Numbered from the stretch's first letter, positions 39,838 through 48,935 are shown. The stretch: 64,000 nucleotides of DNA from Bacteroidales bacterium (GCA_017446745.1 JAFSQF010000073.1:28807-92806), one strand, 5' to 3'. Notes: generated by a model not told the origin, from the sequence alone. A program made the numbers and translations.

Positions 39838-40040
39838 ATTAAAAAATAAGTTGATACAATCAGACATTCAAAATAAAATAAGCTTGCGATTTTTTACTGT
39901 TACTTAATATGCCGCCCTTACGGGGCTCAGATTAATAGAGTATTTCGATTCCCGTGGGCTCGCGCCCACGGCTAATATATGCCGCCCCTACGGGGCTCAC
40001 TCTGACAGAATATCGTTACATCTTATTTTTTACTGTTACT
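39838..40040. repeat. Composite palindromic intergenic element
   Basis: Several ordered pieces are visible. (1) A 29-bp segment at 39838-39866 recurs in inverted orientation at 49026-49054. (2) The 16-mer ATTTTTTACTGTTACT occurs at 39889-39904 and again at 40025-40040. (3) A ~25-bp segment containing GCCGCCCtTACGGGGCTCA occurs at 39906-39930 and 39976-40000, exactly 70 bp apart. (4) Between them lies a perfect hairpin, CCGTGGGC-TCGC-GCCCACGG (39952-39971). The set lies between aroK and the tRNA terminator and looks like a REP/MITE-type element without a coding sequence. Confidence 0.85.
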
Positions 40041-40069
40041 AAGTATTTGCCATACAATCAACAAACGCC

Positions 40070-40103
40070 AAAAAAAACAGAAGCCTCCTTGCGGAGGCTT
40101 CTG
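40070..40103 (-). terminator. Intrinsic terminator of the tRNA gene
   Basis: CAGAAGCCTCC and GGAGGCTTCTG form a perfect 11-bp stem with a 4-nt loop, followed on the minus strand by eight T residues. It begins 6 nt after the tRNA 3' end. Confidence 0.95.
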
Positions 40104-40109
40104 ACCGTG

Positions 40110-40182
40110 TGGAGTAGATGGGACTCGAACCCACTACCTTTTGATTGCGAACCAAATGCTCTACCAGATGAGCTACTACCCC
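40110..40182 (-). tRNA. tRNA-Ala (anticodon CGC)
   Basis: The minus strand folds into a full cloverleaf of 73 nt. The acceptor stem is GGGGTAG/CTACTCC with discriminator A and the G3:U70 pair that marks alanine tRNA. The D arm is GCTC/GAGC with ATCTGGTA loop, and the T arm contains TTCGAGT. The anticodon stem is TTTGG/TCAAA with loop TTCGCAA, giving anticodon CGC (codon GCG). CCA is not encoded. A -7 box lies upstream and a terminator directly downstream, so it is a stand-alone unit. Confidence 0.93.
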
Positions 40183-40197
40183 GTGTTTTTCAGTTTG

Positions 40198-40205
40198 CAA
40201 AAATA
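40198..40205 (-). promoter_or_regulatory. Candidate -7 box of the tRNA gene
   Basis: On the minus strand TATTTTTG matches TAnnTTTG and lies 15 bp upstream of the tRNA 5' end, the spacing expected for a short leader. The rest of the gap to the next gene (40206-40385) shows no gene; a 10-bp direct repeat, ACGCAGAAGCC, occurs twice near 40320 and 40341. Confidence 0.55.
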
Positions 40206-40385
40206 CTACTTTTTACCGATATGGAGAAATATTTTTTCAACTCATTTGTTATAAGGATTATACATAATCAAAATTATAGAATTGGTAAATTCCTGAGCCC
40301 TCCATAAAGCACATTTTGACACGCAGAAGCCCATTCAGGCAACGCAGAAGCCATGGAGTTTTCATCACAAGATACCATGTAGTCC

Positions 40386-40418
40386 AAAAAAGCCCGCAAC
40401 TCAATGAGTGCGGGCTTT
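40386..40418 (-). terminator. Intrinsic terminator after the rubrerythrin gene
   Basis: AAAGCCCGCA (40389-40398) pairs with TGCGGGCTTT (40409-40418), and on the minus strand the hairpin runs into six T residues. It lies about 30 bp after the rubrerythrin stop. Confidence 0.9.
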
Positions 40419-40445
40419 GTAATGTTTTTTGTGAAGAAATACATT

Positions 40446-41153
40446 TTAGTAGTTCTTGCTGTTGATTTCGAAGTAGGACTGAGGGTGGTTGCACACCGGA
40501 CACACCTCTGGGGCTGCTGTGCCCACCACGATATGGCCACAATTGCGGCATTCCCATACTTTCACTTCGCTTTTGGCGAAGACCTCACGAGTCTCGACAT
40601 TGTGGAGCAATGCGCGATAACGTTCTTCGTGATGCTTCTCGATGGCTGCCACACCGCGGAATTTGGCTGCCAGCTCGGGGAAGCCCTCGGCCTCGGCAGT
40701 CTTGGCGAAGCCCTCGTACATGTCGGTCCACTCGTGGTTCTCGCCTTCGGCAGCCGCCAGGAGGTTCTCGGCGGTGGTGCCTATGCCGCAAAGTTCCTTG
40801 AACCACAGCTTGGCGTGCTCTTTCTCGTTCTCGGCGGTCTGAAGGAAGAGGGCGGCGATCTGCTCATAGCCCTCTTTCTTGGCCTTCGAGGCGAAGTAGG
40901 TGTATTTGTTGCGTGCCTGCGACTCGCCGGCAAAGGCCTCGAGCAGGTTCTTCTCTGTCTGGGTGCCGGCATAGGGGTTGCTGGCCTTGGCTTCTTCTAC
41001 GGCTTCAAAGAAGCTCTTGTCCTTCTTGCAGCGTGGGCATTTCCAGCTGGCCGGCAGCTCCTCGAAAGACGTTCCGGGGGCTATGCCCTGCGTGGGGTCG
41101 CCTTGTGCGGGGTCGTAGATGTGGCCGCAAATCTTGCATTTATATTTCTTCAT
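40446..41153 (-). CDS. Rubredoxin-rubrerythrin-rubredoxin fusion protein
   Basis: A 235-residue protein with three modules. Residues 1-50 are a rubredoxin ([15 protein letters not shown]... [10 protein letters not shown]) with two CxxC pairs. Residues ~65-190 form the rubrerythrin di-iron bundle ([43 protein letters not shown], each with the expected Glu or ExxH ligands). The C-terminus is a second rubredoxin-like site ([10 protein letters not shown]...[11 protein letters not shown]). Rubrerythrins reduce hydrogen peroxide in anaerobes. The common form has only the C-terminal rubredoxin. It is monocistronic, with a terminator downstream. Confidence 0.93.
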   Translation of the reverse strand: MKKYKCKICGHIYDPAQGDPTQGIAPGTSFEELPASWKCPRCKKDKSFFEAVEEAKASNPYAGTQTEKNLLEAFAGESQARNKYTYFASKAKKEGYEQIAALFLQTAENEKEHAKLWFKELCGIGTTAENLLAAAEGENHEWTDMYEGFAKTAEAEGFPELAAKFRGVAAIEKHHEERYRALLHNVETREVFAKSEVKVWECRNCGHIVVGTAAPEVCPVCNHPQSYFEINSKNY

Positions 41154-41231
41154 GATGTTTATGGATTAATGATTAAAAAATAATTATTATTCATTGTCTT
41201 ATGGGCATTCAAACCCACAAGGGCGTCATTC

Positions 41232-41930
41232 TTATTTGATTTCTATGCCTCCAAACGAGCATTTGCCATTGATATAGACCGTTTTCTGCCCCTCTTTGGC
41301 CTCCGCAGCAAGCCGGCATTCAACGCCGGCAAACGACGATTCAACAGCCTGCTTAACGCATACGCCATTGGGGACACGAATTTCCATGCCGCCGAAGCGA
41401 CAGTCCACATCAATTACGGCGCCATCCAGCAGGTCGGCGTCGCGCAGGTCGAGGCCAATGAAACCAAAGCTGACCTCAACCCTCGCTCCCTCGAACGTCT
41501 CGTTCGGAAAGGAGAAGATCTGTTTGCCGAAGCTGATGTCAATCTGGCGGATATCGCGTCCTCCGAGGTTTATTTTTTTCACTTCCCTGACGGTTTTGCG
41601 GTCGGGCGAATCGAAGAAGTGGCCTTTCTTGCCCATCACGAGTATGGCTCCCCACACCACAGCGATGAGACAGATAACCAGTTTCCAAAAGGCGTTCCAG
41701 TCTATCGTTCCCCGCACCGCCAAAAGCAACAGCACGCCGATGCCCATACCGATGAGCGAGGTGCCCTTGTTGTCGTAGGAGAAAAAACTTGCCAGACAGG
41801 GGATAATGATAAAGATAGTCCACCAGCCCTTGAAGCTGACATCGTGGATAACGCCGGCCACCTCGAGAGCCCATCCGATTCCGAAAAGAAGCAGCGCAAT
41901 GCCGCTGACAATTTTGCTTGTTCTGTTCAT
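41232..41930 (-). CDS. Membrane protein with LiaF-like C-terminal domain
   Basis: From ATG 41930 the protein has 232 residues (MNRTSKIVSGIALLLFGIGW). An in-frame ATG at 41963 would add 11 polar residues. Four hydrophobic helices occupy the first ~110 residues. A soluble beta-rich C-terminus (INLGGRDIRQIDISFGKQIFSF, VEVSFGFIGLDLRDADLLDGAVIDVDCRFGGMEIRVP in part) repeats FGGxEIxxP-like turns, as in DUF2154/LiaF 'cell-wall-active antibiotics response' proteins. It may sense envelope stress; no two-component genes are adjacent. The role is inferred from domain similarity. Confidence 0.8.
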   Translation of the reverse strand: MNRTSKIVSGIALLLFGIGWALEVAGVIHDVSFKGWWTIFIIIPCLASFFSYDNKGTSLIGMGIGVLLLLAVRGTIDWNAFWKLVICLIAVVWGAILVMGKKGHFFDSPDRKTVREVKKINLGGRDIRQIDISFGKQIFSFPNETFEGARVEVSFGFIGLDLRDADLLDGAVIDVDCRFGGMEIRVPNGVCVKQAVESSFAGVECRLAAEAKEGQKTVYINGKCSFGGIEIK

Positions 41931-42136
41931 GATGTCGTTATTTAAGTAATTATTCATTATCAAACCTCATGTTGTCATCTGATTAATATGTTGATTTGCA
42001 AACAACAATTAAAAAAATAAACAATGCGATGGTTGTGGTATGGTTACTTAAACTATTGATTCATGTGTTAAAACGGCGTTTAATGTGATTTATTGTGCGA
42101 CCTTGTTGCGGTAAAATAGCCTTGGCCGATATTGTC

Positions 42137-42598
42137 TTATCGCTTGGTGGCAACCACATCGGCAGTGGCGGCAAAGACGGATGCTTGCAGGTTGACGGTG
42201 AATTCCGATGTGCCGTTCTCTGGTTTCTGAATCAACGGGAAAGTGGCAGTGAATGTGACTGGCTGTCCCCCCACTAAAGGAACATTATCCGGCACAGTGA
42301 ACGGTATGGAGATGGGCTCGACAGTAAGACCGTCCTCAGTGGCATGGCCCGAAACTTCTATCATGAGGTTGGGGACTGCTACTATTACATCTCCTTCGTC
42401 GCCATTAAGGCTAATGGTAACCTCTTGGCTTGACGGTACCTGATAATCGCCATACTGGCCAAAATGTAGTGTGGCATTGACATCGTAGGTCCCTACGAAA
42501 GCCTCTGCCGGATTGACGGCATCCTCTTTTTCTTTTTTACAACTGGCGGCCAAGAATACAGTGAAGATGGCCAACATACACACAATCAGCTTTTTCAT
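42137..42598 (-). CDS. Small lipoprotein, calycin-like
   Basis: A 153-residue protein with a lipobox (LAASC, about Cys20) followed by a charged linker KKEKED. The mature region alternates beta-strand patterns with GTYDVNATLHFGQYG near its start and ends in FTVNLQASVFAATADVVATKR. It looks like one of the short Bacteroidales lipoproteins with a calycin or beta-barrel fold; I do not recognise a family. A -7/-33 promoter pair lies directly upstream, so it is probably transcribed alone. Confidence 0.75.
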   Translation of the reverse strand: MKKLIVCMLAIFTVFLAASCKKEKEDAVNPAEAFVGTYDVNATLHFGQYGDYQVPSSQEVTISLNGDEGDVIVAVPNLMIEVSGHATEDGLTVEPISIPFTVPDNVPLVGGQPVTFTATFPLIQKPENGTSEFTVNLQASVFAATADVVATKR

Positions 42599-42625
42599 AA
42601 TATAAAAGTTTTAATGTTTGATTTG

Positions 42626-42657
42626 CAAAGTTAATGTTTTTTTTACAATAACAACAA
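42626..42657 (-). promoter_or_regulatory. Candidate promoter of the small lipoprotein gene
   Basis: On the minus strand TAACTTTG (42633-42626) matches TAnnTTTG, and a TTG (in TTGTTG, ~42657-42652) lies about 19 bp upstream. It starts transcription about 35 bp before the gene at 42598. Confidence 0.65.
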
Positions 42658-42723
42658 TAAAGTACGATAAATTGTTTAGTGTGATCAGTTCAACAAACGA
42701 CGATTAAACAATTCGATACGAAA

Positions 42724-44124
42724 TTAGCGCTTTTGGGAATCCACAAATTCTTTGATGCACTGCATCACCTCGGGGGCCATGGTTTCCTCGATTTGCATAT
42801 ATTCGCTTACCGCACCACTCTGGCAGTGTTGCATGAGGTGGTTCAAACCCTCGAACAGACGGCATTTGGCCTTGCCTTTCGTGGCACTCTTGATGGCCTC
42901 AAGATTTAATGGCGGCACTTGGCAGTCCTTGCTGCCGTTGATGGCCAGGATGGGGCACTTGGTGCTGCACAGGTAGGTGCGGTTGTCGAGCGTTAGGAAA
43001 GTTTGCATCCATGGCATAGCCATTTGGTTGGCCATGGCCATGGCGTCGGCCTTGCGCAGTCCGGCCGCCTTGCGCTGTTCGGAGGTTAGGTCAGCAGCAA
43101 CGGCGTTGTAAATATTTATGAAAACACGTTCGTATTCGCTCTCCGCGATTGAGTCGATGGCACCAAAGATTTGCCGCAAGGCATCGAGCCTGATTTTGAT
43201 GAGGCTGTCGGGAAGGCCTTCAAGCTCGAAGATACGCTGGTTTTGTTGCAGCAGGATGTCGGCGCCCGTGGTTGCGGGGCCCGCCAGCAGGACAATGAAA
43301 GCCACCTTCTTGTTGCGCGAGGCCACAATTGGGGCAATCACGCCGCCTTCGCTGTGGCCAATGATGCCCACACGGTTGGGATTGACCTCTTTCTGCTTGC
43401 AGAGGAAATCGAACACCGCCTCGGCGTCGTCGGCGAAGTCGAGTGTGGTAGCATTCATATAGTCGCCTCTGGAGCCGCCCACGCCGCGGTCGTCGTAGCG
43501 CAGCACGGCAATGCCACCGCGCGTCAGGTAGTCGGCCAGGACGGCAAAGGGTTTATGTCCCAGCAGCTCCTCGTCGCGGTTCTGCTGCCCACTGCCGCTC
43601 ACCAGTACCACTGCAGGCCAGCCACCACGTGGCACCGTGCCATGCGGTATGGTAAGGGTGCCGGCAAGCACAACGTCGGTATCCTTGCCTTCGACTGTTA
43701 TTTCACGTTCCGTGTATGGGAAAGGAGGTTTGGGCTCCTGAGGGCGTTCCAGGCGGAACATGCCGTCGGACGGGGTGAAGTGCAGGGTGGCGCGCAACAA
43801 TCCCTGACGGAAGGAGCCCGTGAACGAGGTGTCGGCGCTGTCCCACACCAGCACCAAGCGTACTCCGATGCTTTTGTCAACGTAGCGAAGAGTGTCGTGC
43901 TCGAAGCTCCACGACGACAGTCCGAGAGGCTCCGGGCTCTGAAGCGGGCTGTAGAAATAGGGGCGCAGCGCACCATCTTCGCTGGCAAAAGTGAGGTTAA
44001 GCGGCAGCGATGCCTCTTCAAGCATTGCGAACCACCACTTCCCGGCGAGAGATGCCGGCACTTGCGATGAGACGCCGAATGGCAACAACACAAGTATTAG
44101 ATATATAATTCTTAATCTATGCAT
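42724..44124 (-). CDS. Exported alpha/beta hydrolase (dienelactone-hydrolase-like)
   Basis: A 466-residue protein with a signal peptide (IIYLILVLLPFGVSSQ). An N-terminal ~130-residue beta domain is followed by a hydrolase domain: VVLVSGSGQQNRDEE, RYDDRGVGGSRGDY, the nucleophile elbow GIIGHSEGGVIAP, then ILAINGSKDCQVPP (acid) and LFEGLNHLMQHC (His). This is the architecture of secreted Bacteroidetes peptidase/esterase-like hydrolases, with an N-terminal DUF3887-type domain. The substrate is unknown. It lies 18 bp downstream of gldD and is probably co-transcribed with it. Confidence 0.88.
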   Translation of the reverse strand: MHRLRIIYLILVLLPFGVSSQVPASLAGKWWFAMLEEASLPLNLTFASEDGALRPYFYSPLQSPEPLGLSSWSFEHDTLRYVDKSIGVRLVLVWDSADTSFTGSFRQGLLRATLHFTPSDGMFRLERPQEPKPPFPYTEREITVEGKDTDVVLAGTLTIPHGTVPRGGWPAVVLVSGSGQQNRDEELLGHKPFAVLADYLTRGGIAVLRYDDRGVGGSRGDYMNATTLDFADDAEAVFDFLCKQKEVNPNRVGIIGHSEGGVIAPIVASRNKKVAFIVLLAGPATTGADILLQQNQRIFELEGLPDSLIKIRLDALRQIFGAIDSIAESEYERVFINIYNAVAADLTSEQRKAAGLRKADAMAMANQMAMPWMQTFLTLDNRTYLCSTKCPILAINGSKDCQVPPLNLEAIKSATKGKAKCRLFEGLNHLMQHCQSGAVSEYMQIEETMAPEVMQCIKEFVDSQKR

Positions 44125-44142
44125 ATTGACTTAAGCAAGTGT

Positions 44143-44778
44143 TTATTTCCATGTTAGTGTTTCAATCAGGTGGTCCAAGTCTTGCTGCAGGTACTCCAAC
44201 ACCGGAGCCAGCGAGTCGTTGTTGGGCACGCAGTCGATGTAGAGCGAGCCGCGCAAGAAATGGCTGACGCTGTCGGTTGCCCAGAACTGATAGGTGGATG
44301 CCACATTCTGACCTTGCAGTTTATATGTGGTGGCATACACTCTATGTTCGGGGTTGACGAAAGCGCGTTCATCAACGCCCGACGAGAAGTCGAAATGTTT
44401 GGACAGCAGACGGTAGGAGGTGTCGACTTCGCCGGCCAGGTCAGTGGCCTTGCGCAACGGTATATAGCTGAGAAAAATGATGCCGCCGAGGTCGGGATAG
44501 CGCAGGTCTATCCATTTCAGGCGTTGCTCGTCCTTCTTAAGGTCGGCCATGGCGACAGAGGATTTCTCGAATGCGAAAGGGAGTGCGGCGGTGTCGAAGG
44601 GAGCATAGTCTCTCTGTGGCAGGTCTATCCTTGCATATCCGCGGGGCTTGGGAGTGTAGTCGCCGCCATGGTTGCAGCAGCACAGCAGCAGGGTGGTGGC
44701 AAGGATAAGGAGGTGGCATGCCAGCAGGAAGACTGGCTGCGTGCCAATTGATAATTTTTGTTTATTTTTGCAGTTCAT
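44143..44778 (-). CDS. gldD: Gliding-motility-associated lipoprotein GldD
   Basis: A 211-residue lipoprotein with a hydrophobic leader and a lipobox near ATTLLLCCC. The mature N-terminus YTPKPRGYARIDLPQRDY and IFLSYIPLRKATDLAGEVDTSYRL match GldD. The family is required for gliding and type IX secretion in Flavobacterium but is also kept in many non-gliding Bacteroidales. It is the first gene of a two-gene unit with the hydrolase. Its start codon is only 12 bp from that of the divergent gene at 44791. Confidence 0.9.
   Translation of the reverse strand: MNCKNKQKLSIGTQPVFLLACHLLILATTLLLCCCNHGGDYTPKPRGYARIDLPQRDYAPFDTAALPFAFEKSSVAMADLKKDEQRLKWIDLRYPDLGGIIFLSYIPLRKATDLAGEVDTSYRLLSKHFDFSSGVDERAFVNPEHRVYATTYKLQGQNVASTYQFWATDSVSHFLRGSLYIDCVPNNDSLAPVLEYLQQDLDHLIETLTWK
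44763..44770 (+). promoter_or_regulatory. Candidate -7 box TATTTTTG inside the gldD 5' end
   Basis: TATTTTTG matches the consensus and lies 20 bp upstream of the ATG at 44791. It sits in the first codons of the divergent gldD gene, so transcription of the two genes must overlap. The box also supports 44791 as the start rather than an earlier in-frame ATG at 44758. Confidence 0.55.
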
Positions 44779-44790
44779 TTTGTCAGGTTT

Positions 44791-45210
44791 ATGAATAGGC
44801 TAAAGTTTATTCTTCAAGCTAAGAATCAATATGGTATCCATTCGCCATTTCTCTTCAAACTCTACGAGGAAGTTGTTGCTCCGCGTTTGGGAGTGCGTAA
44901 GTGTCGCAGTTGCGGAATCTCCGTGTGGCGTTCCTACGACAAGCTGTTGTACAAAATCAAGGACCATTACGGTGCTGAGCCTATAAGCACTGATAGCGGG
45001 TTCACGGGAGCCGACGCTGTGCTGCGGTTGCCCGACGGCACCGACGTGGTACTGGTCAAATATCCTCATCGCACAAAGAGCATTGAGGAGGCCTGGCATT
45101 CGTTGACGGACGACCAGCGAGTAACCCTTTCGGTCGACCTTTTCCATACAGGCTTGGCATTCACTTCGCCCCGTCTTGCCCGCCAACATATCCTCCTGCG
45201 GCCCTTCTAA
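44791..45210 (+). CDS. Methyltransferase-family remnant lacking the SAM-binding core
   Basis: A 139-residue protein. Its N-terminus (NRLKFILQAKNQYGIHSPFLFKLY) matches the start of a Bacteroidetes class I methyltransferase family of about 250 residues, typically KxRHGIHSPFVY. Its C-terminus (EEAWHSLTDDQRVTLSVDLFHTGLAFTS, in part, then ARQHILLR) matches the end of the same family. The middle, where the family carries the ELGTxxGxS SAM-binding loop, is missing; the joining segment is only ~45 residues with no glycine motif. The family comparison is from memory. It is convergent with pcm, 5 bp apart. Confidence 0.7.
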   Translation: MNRLKFILQAKNQYGIHSPFLFKLYEEVVAPRLGVRKCRSCGISVWRSYDKLLYKIKDHYGAEPISTDSGFTGADAVLRLPDGTDVVLVKYPHRTKSIEEAWHSLTDDQRVTLSVDLFHTGLAFTSPRLARQHILLRPF

Positions 45211-45215
45211 CCGTT

Positions 45216-45872
45216 TTAGGTCAAGCATCTAACATCTTTCTCGAGCATGGGCACGAATTTGCAGTCGCCATAGCGTTGCTGCAGCAGGTCGTCAGGTCCC
45301 TCGCCGGTCTTAACCACACGCACCATTTCCTGGCTTTTCCCTCCAATAGGTATAACCATAACGCCGTTCACTTTCAGTTGCCGCGCAAGGTCGGCAGGGA
45401 TATACGGGGCACCGCAGGTGATGATGATGCGGTCGAAAGGCCCATATTCCGGCAGGCCGTGGAAGCCGTCTCCCAAGAAGCATTTGGCACGGTAGCCCAG
45501 CTTGGCCAGCAGAGGTTTGGTGACATCAAAAAGCTCCTTCTGGCGTTCAATGCTGAACACCTTCAGTCCCATTTGGCAAAGTACGGCAGTCTGATAGCCG
45601 CTGCCCGTACCCACCTCCAGCACTTTCATGTCGGGCTCGGCGTCAAGCAGTTCGCTTTGGAATGCCACCGTGGAGGGTTGCGAAATGGTCTGTCCGCAGC
45701 GTATGGGAAGGGCCATGTCTTCATAGGCCATGTAGTCGAGCATCGTTTCGAGGAAGAGATGACGTGGCACGGCACCGATGGCGTCAAGCACGCGTTGGTC
45801 GCTGATGCCCTTGGCGGCCAGCTTTGTCACCATCTGCTGCCGCCATCCTTTGTGTTTGAAAGTATCTTCCAT
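45216..45872 (-). CDS. pcm: Protein-L-isoaspartate O-methyltransferase
   Basis: A 218-residue PCMT. Motifs: RQQMVTKLAAKGISDQRVLDAIGAVPRHLF, GQTISQPSTVAFQSELL, motif I VLEVGTGSGYQTAVL with the SAM-binding glycines near 85-97, and IIITCGAPYIPADLARQL. It methylates isoaspartyl residues to repair aged proteins. It is convergent with the methyltransferase remnant at 44791. The 207-bp gap upstream contains the GC-rich dispersed repeats. Confidence 0.95.
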   Translation of the reverse strand: MEDTFKHKGWRQQMVTKLAAKGISDQRVLDAIGAVPRHLFLETMLDYMAYEDMALPIRCGQTISQPSTVAFQSELLDAEPDMKVLEVGTGSGYQTAVLCQMGLKVFSIERQKELFDVTKPLLAKLGYRAKCFLGDGFHGLPEYGPFDRIIITCGAPYIPADLARQLKVNGVMVIPIGGKSQEMVRVVKTGEGPDDLLQQRYGDCKFVPMLEKDVRCLT

Positions 45873-45994
45873 CTGATGATAGGGTTGTGTATATTTGTTT
45901 ATTTGTCTTTTTGTTGAATCTGTTTATTTTTCAAAACCATTTATTCCCGTAGGGGCAGCGTTCAGCGGCAAAAAATCCAGGCAGATAGTTTCAT

Positions 45995-46056
45995 CGCAGG
46001 CGGGGGCCCCAGCGTACCACTTATCTTATCGAAGGTGGGGACGCCCGCGTACCACG
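45995..46056. repeat. Two copies of a GC-rich dispersed repeat
   Basis: Copy 1 (45995-46020) reads CGCAGGCGGGGGCCCCAGCG then TACCAC. Copy 2 (46031-46056) reads GAAGGTGGGGACGCCCGCG then TACCACG. A third copy with the same GGACGCCCGCGTACCACG core is at 48959-48986. The GGGGACGCCCGC core is partly self-complementary, as in REP-type sequences. Confidence 0.85.
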
Positions 46057-46079
46057 CGCATCAGACTTAGGGCAAAGTC

Positions 46080-47126
46080 TCAGCTTCTGAATCCCTGTGC
46101 CACAAGGGTTATAGTGCTATTCTGGGGTGTCACCATCACCGCTGGCATCCCCTCGTCGGTGATGTGGCCTATGATGCTGACCCCTTCCATACCTTTCACC
46201 TTCTCATAGTCTTTCTGGCCAATGGTGAAGAGTAGTTCATAGTCGCCGCCACCGTTGAGGGCGTTTGAGACCGGAAGCATATTGTTCGACATCTCGCTGC
46301 ATACGCGAGTGGTCTGATAGTCGATGGGCAGACGTTCTTCGTAGACCTCACAGCCACAGCCTGATGCGCGGCACAGCTGTATGACACCCGCTGCCAGCCC
46401 TTCGCTAAGGTCTATCATAGCCGACGGCACGACGCCGAGCCTTTCCAGTTGCTTCACGATGTCGAGGCGAGGCTCAGGCTTCAGGAACCGTTCCAGCACG
46501 TAGTCGTAAGACGCCAGGTCGGGCTGGAAATTGGGGTTGGCCTGATAGGTCACCTTCTCGCGTTCAAGAACGAGGAGGCCGGAATAGGCGCTACCGAGGT
46601 CGCCCGAGACGCACACCAAGTCGTGCAGTTTGGCCCCATTACGGTAGGCTATCATTCCCTCCTCGGCCTCGCCGATGGCAGTGGCGGTGATGACCATGCC
46701 CGAACGGCTGCTGGTGATGCCACCGCCGGCCAGGTCCACATCGTAACGCTCGCAGCAGAGGCGCACACCAGAGTAAAGCTCATCGATGGCCTCCACCGAG
46801 TAGCGGTTGGACACCGCAAGGTTCATCAGCAGCTGTCGCGCCTGTCCGTTCATGGCGGCGATGTTGCTCAGCGCCACAGCGGCAGCCTTGTAGCCCAGGT
46901 GCTTTAGCGGTGTATACATCATGTCGAAATGCACCCCCTCGGCCAGTGTCTGGCTCGACACCAACGTTTTAGTCTTTCCCGTGCCGAGGACGGCGCAGTC
47001 GTCGCCCGGCCCTTTCACCGTTGATTCGTGGTGACGCTCAAAGCCGTCGGTGATGCGCTCTATAAGTCCATATTTCCCGAGGGCATCGAGTTCGGTGCGT
47101 CCTTCCTGATATTCCAGCTGTTCCAT
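46080..47126 (-). CDS. ThiL-like protein with most catalytic acidic residues replaced
   Basis: A 348-residue protein clearly homologous to thiamine-monophosphate kinase of the PurM/ThiL fold: KGPGDDCAVLG (39-49), EGVHFDMMYTPLKHLGYKAA, VCVSGDLGSAYSGLLVLERE, DYELLFT. However, family aspartates are changed: the TTDLLLEGVHF-type Asp is Gln59, FSDIYAMNG is LSNIAAMNG (Asn88), GGDTTSS is GGGITSS (Gly136, Ile137), SDGL is SEGL (Glu242), and GGEDYE is GGGDYE (Gly294). Reading the codons confirms each change, and the frame is intact. Either activity is altered or lost, or it has another role. It lies between eno and pcm. Confidence 0.85.
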   Translation of the reverse strand: MEQLEYQEGRTELDALGKYGLIERITDGFERHHESTVKGPGDDCAVLGTGKTKTLVSSQTLAEGVHFDMMYTPLKHLGYKAAAVALSNIAAMNGQARQLLMNLAVSNRYSVEAIDELYSGVRLCCERYDVDLAGGGITSSRSGMVITATAIGEAEEGMIAYRNGAKLHDLVCVSGDLGSAYSGLLVLEREKVTYQANPNFQPDLASYDYVLERFLKPEPRLDIVKQLERLGVVPSAMIDLSEGLAAGVIQLCRASGCGCEVYEERLPIDYQTTRVCSEMSNNMLPVSNALNGGGDYELLFTIGQKDYEKVKGMEGVSIIGHITDEGMPAVMVTPQNSTITLVAQGFRS

Positions 47127-47297
47127 GAGTGAATGTGAGTGTGTATGTTGGATTGTTTAATTGTCGATTTGCTGAATTGTTGTTTAGTAATCAACAAATA
47201 AAAATGCTTGCGGAGAACTAATGCGAGAATGCGTGATGCGCAAACCATCCGTGTGGCCGCGCATTCACGCATTCGTGCATTCTTTACAAGTGTTCTT

Positions 47298-48614
<1,317 letters not shown>

Positions 48615-48818
48615 TTAAGAAATTTTATAACGCAGCATTGTATCCTTTATTGTGCAACAACAGATAAAATTGCAACCTAAATTCTGCAAACTGTGTCAAC
48701 GACCACATAAATGCTGACTTTCAAAGAGACAAATACAAACTATTTACACCAAACCCATCTTGAAATATCATTGATGGCGTCTTTTTTACGTAATAGGCGC
48801 ACACAACGTCCGTACAGG

Positions 48819-48923
48819 CTATTCCACAACGAGTTTCTTGGCCGGGTTGGGGATGACGTAAGTGTTGAGGTTCATAATATTCTGAATGTCTTCAACGTGG
48901 GAAGAATCATAGGGCACGAAAAA
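48819..48923 (-). pseudogene. Fragment resembling the C-terminal end of an exported (T9SS-type) protein
   Basis: On the minus strand a 35-codon stretch encodes RFFVPYDSSHVEDIQNI... and ends NTYVIPNPAKKLVVE and a stop. The YVIPNPAKKL segment looks like the first strand of a type IX secretion sorting domain (usually VYPNPA..), cut off after a few residues. It has no start codon in a usable position, and an in-frame stop lies just upstream. It is probably debris of a lost gene. The resemblance is short, so confidence is modest. Confidence 0.35.
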
Positions 48924-48935
48924 ACGCAGGCGTGT

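Noticed and set aside
40258-40557. Minus-strand frames downstream of the rubrerythrin gene.
   Set aside because: They overlap the gene end and its terminator and match no known protein.
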